A stretch of DNA of 64,000 nt from Desulfoscipio geothermicus DSM 3669 (GTDB lineage: Bacteria > Bacillota > Desulfotomaculia > Desulfotomaculales > Desulfallaceae), in the NCBI RefSeq assembly GCF_900115975.1, contig NZ_FOYM01000001.1:62001-126000 (forward strand). The letters run 5' to 3'. Positions 61,025 to 64,000 of the stretch are shown piece after piece. The translations under genes were made by a program, and so were the position numbers. A model generated the notes under the pieces. That model was not told the DNA's origin and made no database searches. It saw only the letters and a list, made by a program, of their open reading frames with translations. Position 1 is the first letter of the stretch. The number at the start of each line of letters is the position of its first letter.

Positions 61025-62527
61025 ATGAAAATTCTTCTGCTGGAGCACCCCCGGGTATTTATCCCGGAACGCTGCAACGATATAGCCAACACCCCTCTCT
61101 CTTCCAGCCTGCTTACCGGGTACGCGGCGGGAATGCTCCAAAGTCAAGGCCACCAGGTGGAAATTACGGAAGGGTATCTGGATAATCTTTCATACGCTGT
61201 GATCAAACAGCAGGTCAGCGACCTGAAACCGGATTTACTGGGCGTGCACATGGTTTACCACTGGCGGACTGATGTTGACCTTTTCAGTTTTTTAGAAGAA
61301 ATCAAGCGGGAAAAACTTTGCCCATATATCGCGGCTTACGGGTTTTATCCCACCTTCAACTTTGCGGAAATTTTACGGGAGTGCTCCGCCATTGACGCGG
61401 TGATCACCGGCGAGCCGGAAGCAACTTTTTCCGAACTGGCGGACGCGTTGTCCGGCCGGGCCGGGCGATCGAACATCCCCGGCCTGGCCCGGTCGGACGG
61501 GACGGGCAATATCAGCCATACCCCGCGGGAACTCGTGGAGGACCTGGACAGCCTTCCTTTTCCGGTGCGCACCGAGGCCATGTATCGCTTGCCTGAAGTA
61601 AACCTGCAAGGGAGCCGGGGGTGTTACGGGCAGTGCACTTTTTGCTATATCAACCCGTTTTACGGTCACGGTTCCCGGTGGCGTGGCAGAAGCCCGGAGA
61701 ATATTGCGGCCGAGATCGATATGATAATGGCGGAACGGGGGGTAAAGGATTTTTATTTTACCGACCCCAACTTTTTCGGTCCGGGGCGGCAGGGGCAAAG
61801 CAGGGCGCTGCACCTGGCTTCCCTTTTGAGAGAACGGAACATTCGCTTTGGCATTGAGGCCAGGGTCGACGACATTCATGATGAAACCATCGCGGCCCTG
61901 GTTGAGGCAGGTCTGCGCCATATTTTGATCGGGCTTGAAAGCGGAAAAGACGATTCCCTGAAGCGGCTGAACAAAATGACCACTGTGGCCCGGAATGAAC
62001 AGGCTGTCAAAATTCTCCGCAAACACGGCATCGAACCCAATATCGGGTTTATTATGTTTGAGCCCTGTTCCTCCCTGGAAGATATCCGGGCCAACTTTGA
62101 GTTCCTCCGGCGCAACGACCTGTTGAACAATCTTCCGGTGACCGCCAATGTTCTGTACCACCACCAGATTATCCTGAAAGGAACCCCGGCATTTAAAATG
62201 CTGCAAGGGGAGGGCCGGCTGGAATTGCCACCCGGCGCTACTTATGAAGGAAGCACGACTTTTGTCAACCCCCGGGTGGCTGTCCTGGCCGACATAATGA
62301 GGCAAATTACCAACTTTCTTTTCCGCCGCATGTCGGGGATTTGGAGTGGAAAAGAGCAAGAACCCCGGGACGCGGAATTGAAATATGAACAAATAAATGA
62401 AATGCTGGTGGATTTGTTTGAGGCCAATTTGCGCGCTCTCGAAAACGGCAAATTATTTACGGATGAAGAGAAGCATTTAGTGGTCCAGGAGGCCAAAAAA
62501 AATATTGATCACATGTTAGAAGTTTGA
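61025..62527 (+). CDS. bzaE: BzaE, B12-binding-domain radical SAM enzyme
   Basis: 500 residues: B12-binding domain in the first 150 residues (LTGYAAGMLQSQGHQVEITE), then a radical SAM barrel with GSRGCYGQCTFCYIN near 200 (CX3CX2C) and GLESGKDDSLKRLNKM near 310, then a long C-terminal extension. In the known pathway BzaE turns 5-methoxy-6-methylbenzimidazole into 5,6-dimethylbenzimidazole. ATG with GTGAGGTG. Last gene of the operon; bioA faces it. Confidence 0.9.
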   Translation: MKILLLEHPRVFIPERCNDIANTPLSSSLLTGYAAGMLQSQGHQVEITEGYLDNLSYAVIKQQVSDLKPDLLGVHMVYHWRTDVDLFSFLEEIKREKLCPYIAAYGFYPTFNFAEILRECSAIDAVITGEPEATFSELADALSGRAGRSNIPGLARSDGTGNISHTPRELVEDLDSLPFPVRTEAMYRLPEVNLQGSRGCYGQCTFCYINPFYGHGSRWRGRSPENIAAEIDMIMAERGVKDFYFTDPNFFGPGRQGQSRALHLASLLRERNIRFGIEARVDDIHDETIAALVEAGLRHILIGLESGKDDSLKRLNKMTTVARNEQAVKILRKHGIEPNIGFIMFEPCSSLEDIRANFEFLRRNDLLNNLPVTANVLYHHQIILKGTPAFKMLQGEGRLELPPGATYEGSTTFVNPRVAVLADIMRQITNFLFRRMSGIWSGKEQEPRDAELKYEQINEMLVDLFEANLRALENGKLFTDEEKHLVVQEAKKNIDHMLEV

Positions 62528-62530
62528 AAA

Positions 62531-62575
62531 AGTAAAAAAGAGTAAGGAACATCTTAAATTATCTTCCTTACTCTT
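62531..62575 (-). terminator. terminator for bioA (and probably bzaE)
   Basis: AAGAGTAAGGAA/TTCCTTACTCTT, a perfect 12-bp stem. On the minus strand it is followed by CTTTTTTACTTTTT, so it serves bioA best. Confidence 0.85.
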
Positions 62576-62650
62576 CATTATTACTTAAAACAATTGGGAA
62601 GTGTGCAATGGCTTGAGGACTTCCTGGTGATTTTTTCAAGGTTGCCCGGA

Positions 62651-64000
62651 TTAGGCCTCCCCCTCGGTCACTTTTTTGATGGCTGCGCAGGTAATGTCGA
62701 GAACATCTTTTAGTTCGGACAGGCTCATGGAGAGAATAGGCATTAGTACGATTACATTGCCCAAGGGCCTGATAATTAAGCCGTTTTTTCTGGCCTCCAG
62801 GATTACCCGGTGAGGTATATTTGCCCTTACGGGGAAGGGTTCTTTGGTTTCCTTGTTTTCTACCAGCTCAATTCCCACCATCATGCCCTTTTGCCGTACA
62901 TCTCCGACGTGTTTGAGTTCCTTGAATCTTTCCAAACCATGTGTCAGGAAAGAAATCTTTTCTTCCAGAGTTTCAATCAGCTTATCCTTTTCAAAGAGCT
63001 CCAGGTTGGCCAGTGCGGCGGCGCAGCCCAGGGGGTTGCCGGTATAGGTATGGCCGTGGTAGAAGGTTTTGCATTCCTCAATTCCTCCCAGAAAGGCATT
63101 ATATATTTCACCGGTGGCCATGGTGGCCGCCAACGGCAGGTAGCCGCCGGTAATGCCTTTGGCGAGGCACATCAAGTCCGGCTTGACATTTTCATGCTCA
63201 CAGGCGAACAGCTTGCCGGTACGGCCAAAGCCTACGGCCACTTCGTCGGCAATCAGCAAAATATTATACTTGGTGCACAGTTCCCGGACCTTTCCCAGGT
63301 AACCTTCCGGCGCCACTATCATGCCTGCGGCGCCCTGTACCAGGGGTTCCACAATTACCCCCGCTATTTCCCGGTGGTGGCGGGCCAGAAGGATTTCCAT
63401 TTCGCCCACGCACTGCATGGAGCAGGTGTCCTTGCTTAAATCCAAAGGACAACGGTAACAATAGGGGGCGGGGACACTTAAGGTTTCAAATAGCAGGTGC
63501 GAGAATATTTTATGGAACAGGTCGATGCCGCCCACGCTTACCGAACCGATGGTATCACCATGATACGCATTTACCAGGGACACGAATTTACGCTTGGACT
63601 TGTATTTTTCATCACCTTGTTGTTGCCAGTACTGGTATGCTATCTTAAGGGCGATTTCCACCGCGGTGGAGCCGCTTTCCGAATAAAACACATAATCCAG
63701 TCCGGGAGGGGTTATTTCTACTAATTTTTTGGCCAGCAGGATTGACGGTATGTTGGCCTCACCCAGTAATGTACTGTGGGCCACTTTATCCAGTTGTTCT
63801 ATAATGGCCCGGTTGATCGCCTCTTTCCCGTGACCGTGCACTGTTACCCACAGGGAAGAAATGCCGTCCAAATATTTATTGCCCTCCACATCAAAAAGAT
63901 AGCTGCCTTCTCCCCGCTCAACAATTAAAGGCTTTTCCTTCCTGTATTCGCGCATTTGCGTAAACGGGTGCCATACGTATTCCTTGTCCCAATGCTCGAG
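62651..64000 (-). CDS. bioA: adenosylmethionine-8-amino-7-oxononanoate aminotransferase (start beyond window edge)
   Basis: PLP-dependent transaminase of biotin synthesis that makes 7,8-diaminopelargonate. The frame is open through 64000 (EYVWHPFTQMREYR in the last bases), so 449 residues are present and the first few are missing. Motifs: SLWVTVHGH near 45, AYHGDTIGS near 155, DEVAVGFGRTGKLFAC near 250 and the PLP lysine in CLAKGITGGYLPLA. The other bio genes are outside the window. Confidence 0.95.
   Translation of the reverse strand, partial: LEHWDKEYVWHPFTQMREYRKEKPLIVERGEGSYLFDVEGNKYLDGISSLWVTVHGHGKEAINRAIIEQLDKVAHSTLLGEANIPSILLAKKLVEITPPGLDYVFYSESGSTAVEIALKIAYQYWQQQGDEKYKSKRKFVSLVNAYHGDTIGSVSVGGIDLFHKIFSHLLFETLSVPAPYCYRCPLDLSKDTCSMQCVGEMEILLARHHREIAGVIVEPLVQGAAGMIVAPEGYLGKVRELCTKYNILLIADEVAVGFGRTGKLFACEHENVKPDLMCLAKGITGGYLPLAATMATGEIYNAFLGGIEECKTFYHGHTYTGNPLGCAAALANLELFEKDKLIETLEEKISFLTHGLERFKELKHVGDVRQKGMMVGIELVENKETKEPFPVRANIPHRVILEARKNGLIIRPLGNVIVLMPILSMSLSELKDVLDITCAAIKKVTEGEA

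Noticed and set aside
61373-62392. 339-codon open frame antisense to bzaE
   Set aside because: It overlaps a clear radical SAM gene and has no start signal or known motif.

Overview
The window looks like a chromosome segment of an anaerobic, spore-forming Clostridia, most like the Desulfotomaculum/Pelotomaculum/Moorella group. This placement is inferred from gene content: a SpoIIM-family protein, a menaquinone methyltransferase, a sulfite-reductase-like Fe-S protein, an anaerobic B12-ligand operon, T-box and ANTAR control, and strong GGAGG-type ribosome sites with frequent TTG/GTG starts. Both ends cut a gene (gnd at the left, bioA at the right). I saw no tRNA, rRNA, CRISPR array, prophage or intact insertion sequence.

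Layout. 1-2.7 kb: oxidative pentose phosphate genes (gnd, zwf) and a cyclase-family hydrolase. 2.7-3.1 kb: CadC-like ArsR regulator. 3.3-11.5 kb (minus): ethanolamine operon read as ANTAR regulator, sensor kinase, second response regulator, permease, eutB, eutC, eutA, with a dual-hairpin ANTAR antitermination site after the first gene. 11.7-14.8 kb: 3D-domain cell-wall protein, PPC-domain protein, Fe-S protein, menG. 14.9-20.6 kb (minus): a c-di-GMP-I riboswitch in front of HD-GYP, RsbW-like kinase, STAS, PP2C phosphatase, STAS and FapA/DUF342 genes. 20.7-23.8 kb: an AT-rich stretch with a small poly-C-containing ORF, then an SsuABC-like transporter. 24-27.8 kb: small proteins and a three-subunit NADH:acceptor module with no catalytic partner. 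27.9-34.1 kb: hypotheticals, TtcA-like PP-loop protein, polysaccharide deacetylase, CBM25-like protein, YvlD-like protein, BFN nuclease, and a kinase lacking its phospho-acceptor histidine. 34.4-37.1 kb (minus): aroF and a PDT-ACT-chorismate mutase fusion under a Phe-type T-box with a duplicated 3' module. 37.3-53.1 kb: transporters, ADP-forming acyl-CoA synthetase, chemoreceptor, half-gate membrane pair, hydrolase, SpoIIM-like protein, TrkA/TrkH and others. 53.2-62.5 kb (plus): a cobalamin-riboswitch-controlled operon bzaA-bzaB-cobS-cobT-bzaC-bzaD-bzaE for anaerobic 5,6-dimethylbenzimidazole synthesis and attachment. 62.6-64 kb (minus): bioA.

How the genes fit together. Two regions meet around B12: EutBC is an adenosylcobalamin enzyme, and the bza/cob operon makes and attaches the lower ligand of the cofactor under B12 feedback. 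The bza operon is the best-supported specialised pathway here. The least described assemblies are the c-di-GMP-riboswitch partner-switching cluster, the two-receiver ethanolamine regulatory cluster with only one RNA-binding domain, and a family of about ten palindromic repeats (core GGGGACAGGC) placed mostly at gene 3' ends.
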